This document shows positions 43,600 through 52,470 of a stretch of DNA of 64,000 nt, in pieces (the stretch's first letter is position 1; each line of letters starts with the position of its first letter). The translations under genes were made by a program, and so were the position numbers. The stretch covers positions 1-64,000 of the forward strand of contig JAAVAO010000051.1 in NCBI GenBank assembly GCA_014803985.1. Reading direction: 5' to 3'. Source of the DNA: Treponema sp. Lineage in GTDB: Bacteria > Spirochaetota > Spirochaetia > Treponematales > Treponemataceae. The notes beneath the pieces are model-generated. The model was not told where the DNA came from and ran no database searches. It worked only from the letters and a program-made list of their open reading frames with translations.

Positions 43600-44250
43600 A
43601 TTTCTTTTTAATAAATATGGGTTTAGCATTCGCCTCAAGTTTTGTACGCTTCGCTACCAAAACTTGCTAGCGGAGAGTGACGTTGCTGAATGCCTAAATT
43701 TCTTTTTAATAGATATGGGTTTAGCATTTGCCTCAAGTTTTGTACGCTTCGCTACTAAAACTTGCTAGCGGGAAATGACGTTGCTGAATGCCTAAATCTA
43801 TTTTAAAATAGATATGGGTTTAGCATTCGCTTCGAGTTTTGTACGCTTCGCTACCAAAACTTGCTAGCGGGAAGTGACGTTGCTGAATGCATTAAATTTC
43901 TTTTTAATAAATATTGGTTTAGCATTCGCTTCGAGTTTTGTACGCTCCGCTACCAAAACTTGCTAGAGGGAAATGACGTTGTTGAATGCCTAAATTTCTT
44001 TTTAATAGATATTGATTTAGCATTTGCCTCAAGTTTTGTACGCTTCGCTACCAAAACTTGCTAGCGGAGAGTGACGTTGCTGAATGCCTAAATTTCTTTT
44101 TAATAAATATTGGTTTAGCATTCGCCTCAAGTTTTGTACGCTTCGCTACCAAAACTTGCTAGCGGGAAATGGCACTTCTGAATGCCTAAAACTATTTTAA
44201 ATATAGATGTTGGTTTGGCATTTGCTTTCAGTTTTGAAAGCGAAACAGGC
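43589..44250 (+). repeat. Tandem array of six 98-99-bp nested inverted repeats plus a decayed seventh
   Basis: The landmark GAATGC occurs at 43589, 43688, 43786, 43885, 43984, 44082 and 44180, with steps of 99, 98, 99, 99, 98 and 98. Each unit has outer arms TTTAGCATTC/GAATGCCTAAA and inner arms CAAGTTTTG/CAAAACTTG around CGCTTCGCTAC. The first landmark lies inside the rsmG coding end. Units differ by a few substitutions. A seventh, degenerate unit runs to about 44250. There are no spacers, so it is not CRISPR. Confidence 0.92.
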
Positions 44251-44317
44251 ATAATGCTGCACAAGGCGATTTTCAATATCAAAGAACGCTAGTTAGTGAG
44301 AGGAGCGTGAGGGTTTC

Positions 44318-44346
44318 TTGTTTCTCATTGAAAGTTGTGCTATATT
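44318..44346 (+). promoter_or_regulatory. Promoter of proC
   Basis: TTGTTT (44318-44323), a 17-bp spacer and TATATT (44341-44346). GAGGTGG upstream of ATG 44364 serves as ribosome site, so this mRNA has a normal short leader. Confidence 0.6.
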
Positions 44347-44363
44347 AAAAATGAGGTGGATTT

Positions 44364-45149
44364 ATGAAACTTGTTTGTATTGGAACGGGCGCGATGGGAA
44401 GTGCAATTTTTAAGTCGATTTGTAAAAAATACAATCCCGATGACATTACTGTGACAAATAAAACGGTGAAAAAGGCTCGATTGTTTGCTGAAGAAAACAG
44501 ATGCCATTTTTGTGAGTCAAATAGAGATGCTGTGGTTGGTGCAGATTTTGTTTTTCTTGCTGTGAAACCGCAGAATTTGGAGGATGTTTTTTCTGAAATC
44601 AATGAAAGTCTTACACAAACACAAGTTGTTGTTTCTATGGCGGCAGGTGTGAGTCTTGAAAAACTTCAGACTTTTTCTCCCAAGGCACGGTTTGTCAGAA
44701 TAATGCCAAATGTTGGTGCGCAAATTGGACAGGGAATGACAGCATTTTGTTGCGCTAACACTATTTTAGATTCTGAAAAAGATTTGCTAAAAGATATTCT
44801 TTCTTCAACAGGATTTGTTGAGGAAATTCCGGAAAAACTGATGAATTGCGTAACGGCGGTGAGTGGATCTTCCCCTGCATTTGTGTTTATGTTTATAGAG
44901 GCGATTGCAGATGCGGCGGTTCGATGCGGGATGAGTCGCGCTCAAAGTTATATATTCGCTTCGCAAACAGTAAAAGGTGCTGCTTCCCTTGTTCTTGAAA
45001 TGGAGAAACATCCCGCCGTTTTGAAGGATTCTGTTTGTTCTCCTTCTGGAACGACAATCGAAGGGGTTGCTGCACTTGAGGCAAATGGATTTCGTTCTGC
45101 TGTAATAGACGCTATTACACAGGCATATAAAAAATCTATGTCATTGTAG
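44364..45149 (+). CDS. proC: Pyrroline-5-carboxylate reductase
   Basis: ProC makes the last step of proline synthesis, reducing pyrroline-5-carboxylate with NAD(P)H. The 261-residue protein starts with a Rossmann motif IGTGAMGSAIFKSI (about 5-18). Then come FLAVKPQNL and MPNVGAQIGQGMTAF, and the substrate-binding C-terminal domain has AVSGSSPAFVFMFIEAIAD and VCSPSGTTIEGVAALE. No other proline gene is nearby. An inverted repeat at 45201-45219 follows the stop codon. Confidence 0.95.
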   Translation: MKLVCIGTGAMGSAIFKSICKKYNPDDITVTNKTVKKARLFAEENRCHFCESNRDAVVGADFVFLAVKPQNLEDVFSEINESLTQTQVVVSMAAGVSLEKLQTFSPKARFVRIMPNVGAQIGQGMTAFCCANTILDSEKDLLKDILSSTGFVEEIPEKLMNCVTAVSGSSPAFVFMFIEAIADAAVRCGMSRAQSYIFASQTVKGAASLVLEMEKHPAVLKDSVCSPSGTTIEGVAALEANGFRSAVIDAITQAYKKSMSL

Positions 45150-45347
45150 TAAGCATTGTGAACAACGCAACAAGTCGCCCAAATAATATATATATGTAAA
45201 ATTTGATTTTTGATCAAATATATTTTAAATGCTGTTTATAATGCGCTGTCATAGTACAATTGACATTGATTTTATATAAAATATATGCAATTATGTAGTA
45301 AAATAGAGCAAACGAGTTTTTATTATAATTAGGGTGCGAGGTTTTTT
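45150..45347 (+). promoter_or_regulatory. AT-rich promoter region of the Bro-N gene with an inverted repeat
   Basis: TTGACA (45260-45265), a 16-bp spacer and TATATG (45282-45287) form a candidate promoter. ATTTGAT/ATCAAAT (45201-45219, 5-nt spacer) is a perfect inverted repeat followed by ATATTTT; it could be an operator or the proC terminator. Confidence 0.45.
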
Positions 45348-45848
45348 ATGGCAAGAAGAGTTATGTTGAGCAGATTTATACAGGCGAAAATTGAATTGGA
45401 TAAAGACAAGATTATCCGTTCATTATGGGACAAAGAGCAAAATAAATATTTTTTCTCTGTTGTTGATTTTATCGGAGTTGTGACAGAATCAAAAGACCCG
45501 TTTGATACTATGAAAAAAATTAGAAAACGCGAGAGGGATTTGGGACACTTTTGGAAGGAAATTACAACTGTTCTTCCATACAAGACAACTGGTGGCGTTC
45601 AAGATTTAATTTTTGCAGATACAAAAGGCATTTTTCGGTTGACTCAAGCGATTCCGTCTAGAAATGCAGAGATTATAAAACGTTGGATTGCACGTTTTGC
45701 CAGCGTTGCAGTATCTGGATTGACAGGTGAAGGGCAAGGAGCGGATGTTTCAAGTGTATATAGCGACCCTCAATTTGTAGAACTTACGCAAAAAGTTACA
45801 GAAATAAAAAATAATCTTGATGCTCAAGTAAAAAAAGAAATGCAATGA
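45348..45848 (+). CDS. Bro-N (phage antirepressor N-terminal) domain protein
   Basis: The 166-residue protein consists almost entirely of a Bro-N-like domain: IIRSLWDKEQNKYFFSVVDF, VVTESKDPFDTMKKIRKRE, and the hallmark FADTKGIFRLTQAIPS-x-NAE-x2-KRWIARF. Bro-N is found in phage antirepressors and baculovirus Bro proteins and binds DNA. Here there is no second, effector domain, only a short charged tail. It sits 31 bp before clpS in the same direction. No prophage genes are near, so it is a domesticated or orphan copy. Confidence 0.85.
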   Translation: MARRVMLSRFIQAKIELDKDKIIRSLWDKEQNKYFFSVVDFIGVVTESKDPFDTMKKIRKRERDLGHFWKEITTVLPYKTTGGVQDLIFADTKGIFRLTQAIPSRNAEIIKRWIARFASVAVSGLTGEGQGADVSSVYSDPQFVELTQKVTEIKNNLDAQVKKEMQ

Positions 45849-45851
45849 CAA

Positions 45852-45866
45852 AAAGGGAGTGCCTCC
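45852..45866 (+). promoter_or_regulatory. Small hairpin holding the GGGAG before clpS
   Basis: AGGGAG pairs with CTCCCT around TGC between the Bro-N stop and clpS. The only Shine-Dalgarno-like sequence near clpS lies within the stem, so it may limit translation. Confidence 0.4.
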
Positions 45867-45879
45867 CTGCGATGGTAAT

Positions 45880-46149
45880 ATGATGGCTATGGAAATAGAA
45901 ATACCTCCTGAGTGTTGTGTCGTTTTTTATAATGATGACCACACAAAAAAACAGTTTGTTGTGGATGTGCTTATGTCTGTATTTGGAAAAGAAGAGGAGG
46001 AAGCCTTTTTATTGATGGAAAAAATTCATAACGATGGTGCTGCTGTTATCGGCGTTTACACGTATGATATTGCGGCAACGAGGGCGACTATTGCAAAGAC
46101 TCGTGCTAAAAAGAAAGGATTTCCATTGCGAATCGAGGTGAAGAAATGA
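45880..46149 (+). CDS. clpS: ATP-dependent Clp protease adaptor ClpS
   Basis: ClpS delivers N-degron substrates to ClpA. The protein of about 89 residues has the core CCVVFYNDDHTKKQFVVDVL with NDD, and later DGAAVIGVYTYDIAATRA. The usual H-x-x-G near the substrate pocket is IHNDG here (about 44-48). The start is uncertain: ATG 45880 and ATG 45889 lack a ribosome site, and GTG 45859 lies inside a hairpin. The stop overlaps the clpA start by 4 nt, as expected for the pair. Confidence 0.9.
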   Translation: MMAMEIEIPPECCVVFYNDDHTKKQFVVDVLMSVFGKEEEEAFLLMEKIHNDGAAVIGVYTYDIAATRATIAKTRAKKKGFPLRIEVKK

Positions 46150-48476
46150 AATTAAGCGAATTGCTTGAAAAAGTTATTTCTTCAGCATTTGATTATGCAC
46201 GACAATGTCGCCACAGTTTTCTTACTCCAGAACATATTCTTTTTGTCGCTCTTGAGATTGATTTCGTTCGTGACATTATTGAATATTGTGGTGCAAATCC
46301 AAATACATTGAAAAGAGATATTCAGTCTTTCCTTGATACAAAAGTTCCTATTCATTTTATGGATAACACTCTTAATAAAGATATATATGAGACAAATGGT
46401 TTTCAGTCTGTTATGAACAGGGCGGTTTTCCATTGCATTGAAATCAATAGAAATGTTGTTGATTTACCAGATGTCCTTTTGAGTATGTTGGAGGAAAGGA
46501 AAAACTATTGTTCTTACTATATGCGTTTAAACGGAATTCAAAAAAACATTTTAAACATTGCAATAACTCAAGCAAAAATGCAGGTCAAAGATGATTCTGT
46601 GTATAATTTTGATGAAGCAGAGTATATTTCAAACACGAAAAATAGTCAAAAATCATCTTTAGATCGTTTTTGCACAGATATGACAAAATCTGCTTTGACC
46701 GGAAAATACGATGTGCTTATTGGGCGCGATGAGGAGATAGAGAGAACTATACAAGTGCTTTGCCGTCGAATGAAAAACAATCCGCTGTATGTTGGAGATG
46801 CAGGCGTTGGAAAAACGGCTATTGTAAAGGGACTTGTGCAGCGCATAATTTCTGGCAATGTGCCTGATGCGTTGAGGGGATGCCATATTTACGACTTTGA
46901 TATTGGTCTTGCACTTGCAGGGGCGAAATATCGGGGAGACTTTGAGGAGCGTGTTCGCAGTGTTATAGACGAACTTGGTGAACGGGGAAATGCGATTTTA
47001 TTTATTGATGAAATTCATACGATTATTGGAACTGGAAACGGCGGCAATTCCAATATAGATGCGGCAAGTCTTTTAAAGCCTGTGCTTACAGAGGGAAAAA
47101 TACGCGTTATTGGTTCAACAACATTTGAAGAATATTCAAAGAATTTTGAAAGGGACAGGGCGTTATCTCGCCGTTTTCAGAAAATTAACATAAATGAGCC
47201 AAGCCGCAATGAAACGGTGAGAATTTTAAAAGGACTTTCATCCGTATATGAGCATTTTCACGGTGTAACATACTACAAGGCGGCATTAAGAGCGGCGGTT
47301 GACCTTTCAATGCAGTATCTTCCTGACCGCAGACTTCCTGACAAGGCGGTTGATGTTATTGATGAGGCTGGTGTGTACTGCAAAATTCACAACAAGAACA
47401 AAAATGCTGAACAAATTTTTGTGACAGTGCCTATTATTCGTAAGGTTATTTCCAAGATGGCGCAAATTCCTGTTGAATTGATTTCTAACAATGAAAAAAC
47501 ACAATTACGCGATTTAAAGTCTATCCTTGAAAGTCAGATTTTTGGACAAGATGCGGCAGTTGATGCGGTTGTAAACGCGGTGAAAAGATCTCGTGCGGGC
47601 TTGAAAAACCCGCAAAAGCCAGACGCAACCTTTTTGTTTGTCGGTCCAACGGGAGTGGGCAAAACAGAGCTTGCACGATGTCTTGCAGAAAATTTAGGAC
47701 TGCCGCTTCTTCGCTTTGATATGAGCGAGTATCAGGAAAAACATACCGTTAGTCGATTGATAGGTTCTCCAGCGGGCTATATTGGATATGATGATGGTGG
47801 AATCTTGACTGATAGCGTTAGAAAAAATCCTCATTCCGTGGTTTTATTTGATGAAATAGAAAAGGCGCATTCTGATATTTTTAATATTTTTCTTCAAATG
47901 ATGGACTATGGATTTTTAACAGACAGCAAGGGGCGAAAGGCGGATTTCAGAAACTGCATAATAATTATGACAAGCAACGCAGGGGCGCGCGATTTGGAAA
48001 AACCTCTTTTAGGATTCTCATCGGATTTTTTAGATTCGGGGATTTCTGATTCTTCTGCGGAAGTTGCTATGAGAGATGCAGTTGAAAAAGAATTCTCGCC
48101 CGAATTTAGAAATCGTCTTGATGCAGTTATTCCTTTTTCTCACTTGAAAGAAGACGTTATTATTTCTGTGGTTTCAAAGGAATGTTCAAAAATCGCCGAA
48201 CGGATTCTAGAAAAAAAGGTGAGGCTTGCTGTTACCATTGAATGCAAGAAATTTCTTGCACGAGAAGGATATTCACGCACTTTTGGAGCAAGAAACATAA
48301 GTCGTATAGTCGAGGAAAAAATTGCTAGTCCACTTGTTGACGAAATACTTTTTGGCAACCTTTTACACGGAGGAAGTGTAATTGCTGACTATGAAAATGG
48401 AGAAGTTACATTTAAATTCGGAAGCAAAAATAATTATTCTGTGAGTTGCACATTGCCCGAATTTTCACTAGAATAA
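46146..48476 (+). CDS. clpA: ATP-dependent Clp protease ATP-binding subunit ClpA
   Basis: ClpA is the AAA+ unfoldase of ClpAP. At 776 residues it has the normal length. The N domain (about 1-140) binds ClpS. The first AAA module has Walker A GDAGVGKT (about 218) and LFIDEIHTIIGTG. The second has GPTGVGKTELARCLAENLG (about 500) and VLFDEIEKAHSDIFN. There is no ClpB-type middle domain. Translation is coupled to clpS. clpP is not in the window. Confidence 0.96.
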   Translation: MKLSELLEKVISSAFDYARQCRHSFLTPEHILFVALEIDFVRDIIEYCGANPNTLKRDIQSFLDTKVPIHFMDNTLNKDIYETNGFQSVMNRAVFHCIEINRNVVDLPDVLLSMLEERKNYCSYYMRLNGIQKNILNIAITQAKMQVKDDSVYNFDEAEYISNTKNSQKSSLDRFCTDMTKSALTGKYDVLIGRDEEIERTIQVLCRRMKNNPLYVGDAGVGKTAIVKGLVQRIISGNVPDALRGCHIYDFDIGLALAGAKYRGDFEERVRSVIDELGERGNAILFIDEIHTIIGTGNGGNSNIDAASLLKPVLTEGKIRVIGSTTFEEYSKNFERDRALSRRFQKININEPSRNETVRILKGLSSVYEHFHGVTYYKAALRAAVDLSMQYLPDRRLPDKAVDVIDEAGVYCKIHNKNKNAEQIFVTVPIIRKVISKMAQIPVELISNNEKTQLRDLKSILESQIFGQDAAVDAVVNAVKRSRAGLKNPQKPDATFLFVGPTGVGKTELARCLAENLGLPLLRFDMSEYQEKHTVSRLIGSPAGYIGYDDGGILTDSVRKNPHSVVLFDEIEKAHSDIFNIFLQMMDYGFLTDSKGRKADFRNCIIIMTSNAGARDLEKPLLGFSSDFLDSGISDSSAEVAMRDAVEKEFSPEFRNRLDAVIPFSHLKEDVIISVVSKECSKIAERILEKKVRLAVTIECKKFLAREGYSRTFGARNISRIVEEKIASPLVDEILFGNLLHGGSVIADYENGEVTFKFGSKNNYSVSCTLPEFSLE

Positions 48477-48480
48477 AAAT

Positions 48481-48750
48481 ATGAATGCAATTATTACAGT
48501 AGTAGGTAGCGACAAGGTTGGAATTATCGCAAATGTAAGCACATTTCTTGCGGAACATAAAGTCAATATTGAGGATATTACGCAAACAATTTTGAGCGGA
48601 AATTTTGTTATGATGATGATGGTTAATTTCGACAATGCGGATATTTCCATAGATGAATTGCGCCTTGAAATGTCAAAGAAAGCAGTGGAAATGGGCGTGG
48701 AAATCAACATAATGAATGAAAAAGTTTTTAGCTCTATGCATCGGGTGTGA
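48481..48750 (+). CDS. ACT-domain protein (UPF0237 type)
   Basis: The 89-residue protein is a single ACT domain (AIITVVGSDKVGIIANVSTFLAEHKVNIEDI), a small-molecule-binding regulatory fold. It belongs to the stand-alone ACT family also found next to PFL-type genes in other bacteria. It begins 4 bp after clpA without a Shine-Dalgarno sequence, so it probably depends on coupling to clpA. Ligand unknown. Confidence 0.88.
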   Translation: MNAIITVVGSDKVGIIANVSTFLAEHKVNIEDITQTILSGNFVMMMMVNFDNADISIDELRLEMSKKAVEMGVEINIMNEKVFSSMHRV

Positions 48751-49005
48751 AATAGTATTTTTGTTTTGAGTACATTTAAAAGAGACCTGTTTACATAGTT
48801 GAATTTTCAACATATTTGGATAAGGAAGTTGTCCAAGAAGACGGAGCAACAGGTATAAGATTGACTGGTATCTTGCTGAAAATGCAAACAGATCTTTTTC
48901 GGACACGCAGTTAGAATTAACGACTGATTAAAGCCGTCAATTCTAATGCTGAAGTTTCTTTCAGAAATCCGCTTATTGTATTGTCATTTTTTTATAGTGC
49001 TATTC
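48751..49005. terminator. Convergent spacer with inverted repeat
   Basis: The 255-bp gap between the ACT gene and ettA contains TTAGAATT (48911-48918)/AATTCTAA (48939-48946), a possible bidirectional terminator without a long U-tract. A 42-codon open stretch (about 48790-48913, plus) reads like protein but has no start or homology I recognise. Confidence 0.4.
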
Positions 49006-50742
49006 CTATCTAGAAATCTTTCGATAAATCGTGCGTTTTGGAACTCCTGCTTCTTCACCAAATTGCTCTTTCTTCCATTCGGCATATTCCGACCAGTTGC
49101 CTTCAAAAAAGCGCACTTCAGAATTGTTTTCAAATGCAAGAATGTGCGTACAAATTCTATCTAAAAACCAACGGTCATGGCTTACGACAAGTGCGCATCC
49201 GGCAAAGTCTTCCAAAGCCTCTTCCAGCGCACGCACTGTTTGCACGTCAAGATCGTTTGTTGGCTCGTCAAATAAAAGCACATTCCCAGCCTCTTTTAGC
49301 ATCATCCCTAAATTCAAGCGGTTTTTTTCTCCACCGCTTAATACGCTTACCTTTTTGTTTTGGTCTTGCCCGGAAAAATTAAACCAACTGCAATAGGCGT
49401 GTGCGTTTACCTCTCGAATACCCCCTTCAAGTGCGCGTCCTTTTTCGTCAACCGCTCCAAGTTTTACTATGTCTGCTCCACCGCCAAGCGTTTCATATAC
49501 CGTTTTGTTTTCGTCAAGTCCGCTTCTCATTTGATCAACATACACAAGTTTTACCGTCGAACCGATTTTGATTTCTCCTGAATCGGGCTTTTCGCCACCT
49601 TTAAAACCTGCGGCATCTATAATCATTTTAAAAAGTGTGGTTTTTCCCGCTCCGTTTGGTCCAACGATGCCAACTATTGCGCCTGCTGGAATATGAACGG
49701 AAAGATTTTCAAACAGTAGTTTTTCGCCGAAAGACTTTGACAAGTTTTCTATGTCAATGACCTGTCCTCCAAGTCGTGGACCTGCTGGAATTGAAATTTG
49801 CGTGTCTTTCAACTGCTTTTTTGATTCTTGTGATAGCAGTTCATTGTAGCGCGTGATGTGTTCTTTGTGTTTGGCCTGCCGTCCTTTCGCGCTTGTGTGA
49901 ATCCAATCCAATTCCCTTTGGATTTCCTTTTGTCGCAGGCTTTCGGATTTGTTTTCTTGTGCAAGACGTGCATTTTTTTGCTCAAGCCAAGACGAATAGT
50001 TTCCTTTGAACGGAAAGCCCTCTCCACGATCAAGCTCTAAAATCCAGCCGGCAACATCGTCAAGAAAGTAGCGGTCGTGTGTGATTGCAATTACAGTTCC
50101 TGGATAGTCGTGGAGGTGTTTCTCAAGCCATGCTACAGTTTCCGCATCAAGATGGTTTGTCGGTTCGTCAAGGAGTAGAATATCTGGTTTTTGAAGAAGA
50201 AGTCGACAAAGAGCCACTCGACGGCGTTCTCCTCCTGAAAGTGTGTCTATTGTTTGATCGCTCGGCGGACAACGCAGGGCATCCATTGCAAGTTCAAGAT
50301 TGTTATCAAGATTCCATGCGTCAAGAGCATCTAGTTTGTCTTGAACTTCTCCCTGCCGTGCGCACAGTTTGTCTATGTCGGCATCAGGATCGCCAAACGC
50401 CTCGTTTATTTCTTCAAATTCAGCAAGCAAGTCCGTAATTTCCTTGACGCCTTCTTTTACAATTTCTAAAACAGTTTTTCCGCTTTCAAGTTGAGGTTCT
50501 TGCTCCAAATATCCAATTGTGTAGCCAGGGGCGAGCGTTGTTTCACCAGAAAAATCCTTGTCAATTCCTGCAAGAATTTTAAAAAGGCTTGATTTTCCTG
50601 CTCCGTTTGCGCCAATTACGCCAATTTTTGCACCGTAAAAATAAGAAATGCTCACGTCCTTTAAAACAACTTTAGTTCCATACGCGCGACTAACGCGATC
50701 CATCGTGTAAATAATTTTTTTATCATCAAATGTCTTTGCCAT
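49006..50742 (-). CDS. ettA: ABC-F translation factor EttA
   Basis: EttA is a ribosome E-site ABC-F ATPase that throttles translation by energy state. From ATG 50742 the protein has 578 residues. The first ABC domain has GANGAGKSS (about 40) and LSGGERRRVALCRLL; the second has GPNGAGKTT (about 350) and LSGGEKNRLNLGMML. The arm and the charged linker between them match EttA. Both Walker B motifs end DEPTN. A longer open frame adds 97 upstream codons that lack a start signal. TATATT lies exactly 7 nt before the ATG, predicting a leaderless mRNA. Confidence 0.94.
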   Translation of the reverse strand: MAKTFDDKKIIYTMDRVSRAYGTKVVLKDVSISYFYGAKIGVIGANGAGKSSLFKILAGIDKDFSGETTLAPGYTIGYLEQEPQLESGKTVLEIVKEGVKEITDLLAEFEEINEAFGDPDADIDKLCARQGEVQDKLDALDAWNLDNNLELAMDALRCPPSDQTIDTLSGGERRRVALCRLLLQKPDILLLDEPTNHLDAETVAWLEKHLHDYPGTVIAITHDRYFLDDVAGWILELDRGEGFPFKGNYSSWLEQKNARLAQENKSESLRQKEIQRELDWIHTSAKGRQAKHKEHITRYNELLSQESKKQLKDTQISIPAGPRLGGQVIDIENLSKSFGEKLLFENLSVHIPAGAIVGIVGPNGAGKTTLFKMIIDAAGFKGGEKPDSGEIKIGSTVKLVYVDQMRSGLDENKTVYETLGGGADIVKLGAVDEKGRALEGGIREVNAHAYCSWFNFSGQDQNKKVSVLSGGEKNRLNLGMMLKEAGNVLLFDEPTNDLDVQTVRALEEALEDFAGCALVVSHDRWFLDRICTHILAFENNSEVRFFEGNWSEYAEWKKEQFGEEAGVPKRTIYRKISR

Positions 50743-50749
50743 GTAAAAG

Positions 50750-50755
50750 AATATA
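50750..50755 (-). promoter_or_regulatory. -10 box seven bases before the ettA start
   Basis: TATATT on the minus strand, 7 nt before ATG 50742, preceded by GTGC as at proC. The -35 (TTCAAT, 17-bp spacer) is weak. There is no Shine-Dalgarno sequence, consistent with a leaderless mRNA. Confidence 0.5.
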
Positions 50756-50966
50756 GCACAAAATAAAAAATAATTGAAGTGGCAAAAAATGCTATAAGAG
50801 GTGTCACATTGTGTAAGCAATGCATAAAATTCTATTGCAATTCTCACACAGAACACGCGTAATTTCTTTTGTATCCTCATTTTTAAGGCAGGAAAGAAAA
50901 AAGGATTGAAAGGGAAAGAGGATAACCGAAGGGGTTTCCGCTTGCCCTTTCCCCTTTTATTGAGAT

Positions 50967-51230
50967 ATGGCAAATAAACGATGTACATTCTTTGACACAG
51001 ACGATTGCAAGGCAGGATGCGACCTCTTTGCAAATGGCAAAAATTTCATTAAAATAGAAGAATGGTACAGCAAAATAAGCGGACACCTGCAAACAGGGCG
51101 ACTTCAAAATCAAAAAAGACTCAAACGAGGAGAAGGGCTAAAAAAGGCTCAAAAGTATATATTCCTGCAAGCAAAATTATTGTTCTTTGCACTGCGGTGG
51201 TGGTTTCTTGTTCCGCACTTCTTTTTGTGA
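50967..51230 (+). CDS. Possible small Cys-containing protein overlapping the next gene
   Basis: The 87-codon frame begins ANKRCTFFDTDDCKAGCDLF and continues NFIKIEEWYSKISGHL, which reads like a real, folded small protein with three Cys. From 51062 it overlaps the N-terminal, low-complexity coding part of the deacetylase-like gene in another frame. A weak TGAGA precedes the ATG. I do not recognise a family. It may be real, or the end may be chance read-through. Confidence 0.3.
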   Translation: MANKRCTFFDTDDCKAGCDLFANGKNFIKIEEWYSKISGHLQTGRLQNQKRLKRGEGLKKAQKYIFLQAKLLFFALRWWFLVPHFFL

Positions 51231-52444
51231 CGACAATGCTTGACCAAAAACAAAAAAAGACGCTTCAAAAAATTGAAAAAATTGAAGACACAAAACAAAT
51301 TGCAAAAAACAAGGCTATTCCACCAAAGGAAAATCAAAGGGAAAATCGCACAAAAAAAGATGACAAGAAAGTTGATGCAGAATGGATGCAACAGCCTTTG
51401 AAAAATGCGCCTTCAAAAGTCTCTCAATCCGTGAACACATCTGATGCAGCGCAATCTCCATCTCATTCTTCAGACGTGAAATCTTCATCTCATTCATCTA
51501 GTATATCTAAATCGTCTGTCTCAAATCAAACGAATTCGGCTCAAAAAAGTGAAGTGGCGAAAAGCACAAATGCCGCTTCTGAAAATAAAGAGAAGGTCAT
51601 TCCACAAGAGACTCTATCTTTGCAAACAGAACGGATAGAAAAACGAGAAAAAACTGAAATCGCGCTAAAACCTGTTGAAAAAAAACCGTTGCCTGAAAAA
51701 AAAGATGTTCAGGAGCGGGCTGTGGATATTCCAGAAATTCCTGTTGCTCGACCAGGCGCAAAACTAATCGTGATTTTTGATGATGGCGGACAGAATTTAC
51801 AGCAACTTGAAAAGTGTCTTGCCCTTCCTTTTCCTGTAACAATTGCAATTCTTCCAAAATTGAGTTATTCAAAAGCCGCTGCTGACAAAACCCGTGCTGC
51901 TGGGAAAGATGTTATGCTTCATCAGCCAATGCAGGCTATTGCACGTTCTGATGGAACTGTGCCAAATCCAGGGGAGGGCGCATTAAAGCCCGATATGTCC
52001 CTTTATGAAATTGAACGAGTGGTTAGAGAAAACATCGCTGAAATTGGTCCTGTTGTTGGTTTGAACAATCATGAAGGGTCTGCAATTTGCGAAGATGAAA
52101 GTCGAATTGGCGCGGTTCTAACTGTTGCAAATGACAGCGGCATATTTTTTCTTGATTCGCGCACTACAAGTCAAACAAGGGTTCCGCAGGCGGCGATGAG
52201 TATGGGCTACAGTTACTATGAACGCAATGTTTTTCTTGATAACACAAAAAATCGCGCTGATATAATTGCAGAAATTATGAGAGGCGTTTCCATTGCAAAT
52301 AAGACTGGTGCGGCTATAATGATAGGGCATGTGTGGTCGGCGGATGTTCTGCCGCCAATTCTTGCTGAATTGTATCCTCTGCTTCGTGCAAAGGGATATG
52401 AGTTTACGACCGTCCAAAAATCTGGAGCATTGATAACTCCATAA
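51062..52444 (+). CDS. Membrane-anchored divergent polysaccharide deacetylase
   Basis: The 460-residue protein has a basic N terminus, one transmembrane segment (about 38-58, IIVLCTAVVVSCSALLFVTTML), and a long Ser/Lys/Glu-rich, disordered stalk (about 60-225). The C-terminal domain starts at KLIVIFDDGGQNLQQLEK. Motifs FPVTIAILP, MLHQPMQA, LNNHEGS and FFLDSRTT match the divergent polysaccharide deacetylase family (DUF610/YibQ-like) with metal-binding Asp and His. It should act on glycan in the periplasm. TAAAAT six bases before ATG 51062, with TTTGCA 17 bp further up, would make its mRNA leaderless. Confidence 0.88.
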   Translation: MVQQNKRTPANRATSKSKKTQTRRRAKKGSKVYIPASKIIVLCTAVVVSCSALLFVTTMLDQKQKKTLQKIEKIEDTKQIAKNKAIPPKENQRENRTKKDDKKVDAEWMQQPLKNAPSKVSQSVNTSDAAQSPSHSSDVKSSSHSSSISKSSVSNQTNSAQKSEVAKSTNAASENKEKVIPQETLSLQTERIEKREKTEIALKPVEKKPLPEKKDVQERAVDIPEIPVARPGAKLIVIFDDGGQNLQQLEKCLALPFPVTIAILPKLSYSKAAADKTRAAGKDVMLHQPMQAIARSDGTVPNPGEGALKPDMSLYEIERVVRENIAEIGPVVGLNNHEGSAICEDESRIGAVLTVANDSGIFFLDSRTTSQTRVPQAAMSMGYSYYERNVFLDNTKNRADIIAEIMRGVSIANKTGAAIMIGHVWSADVLPPILAELYPLLRAKGYEFTTVQKSGALITP

Positions 52445-52470
52445 CTTTTTATGGGAGACTTTTAAAGGGT

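Noticed and set aside
43861-44064. 67-codon open frame in the rsmG array
   Set aside because: It reads through two repeat units; the peptide is periodic only because the DNA is.
43589-44250. CRISPR array
   Set aside because: Units are contiguous without unique spacers, are 98-99 bp long, and no cas genes are present.
48673-48906. 77-codon minus-strand frame between the ACT gene and ettA
   Set aside because: It overlaps the 3' end of the ACT gene, has no ribosome site and no recognisable motif.
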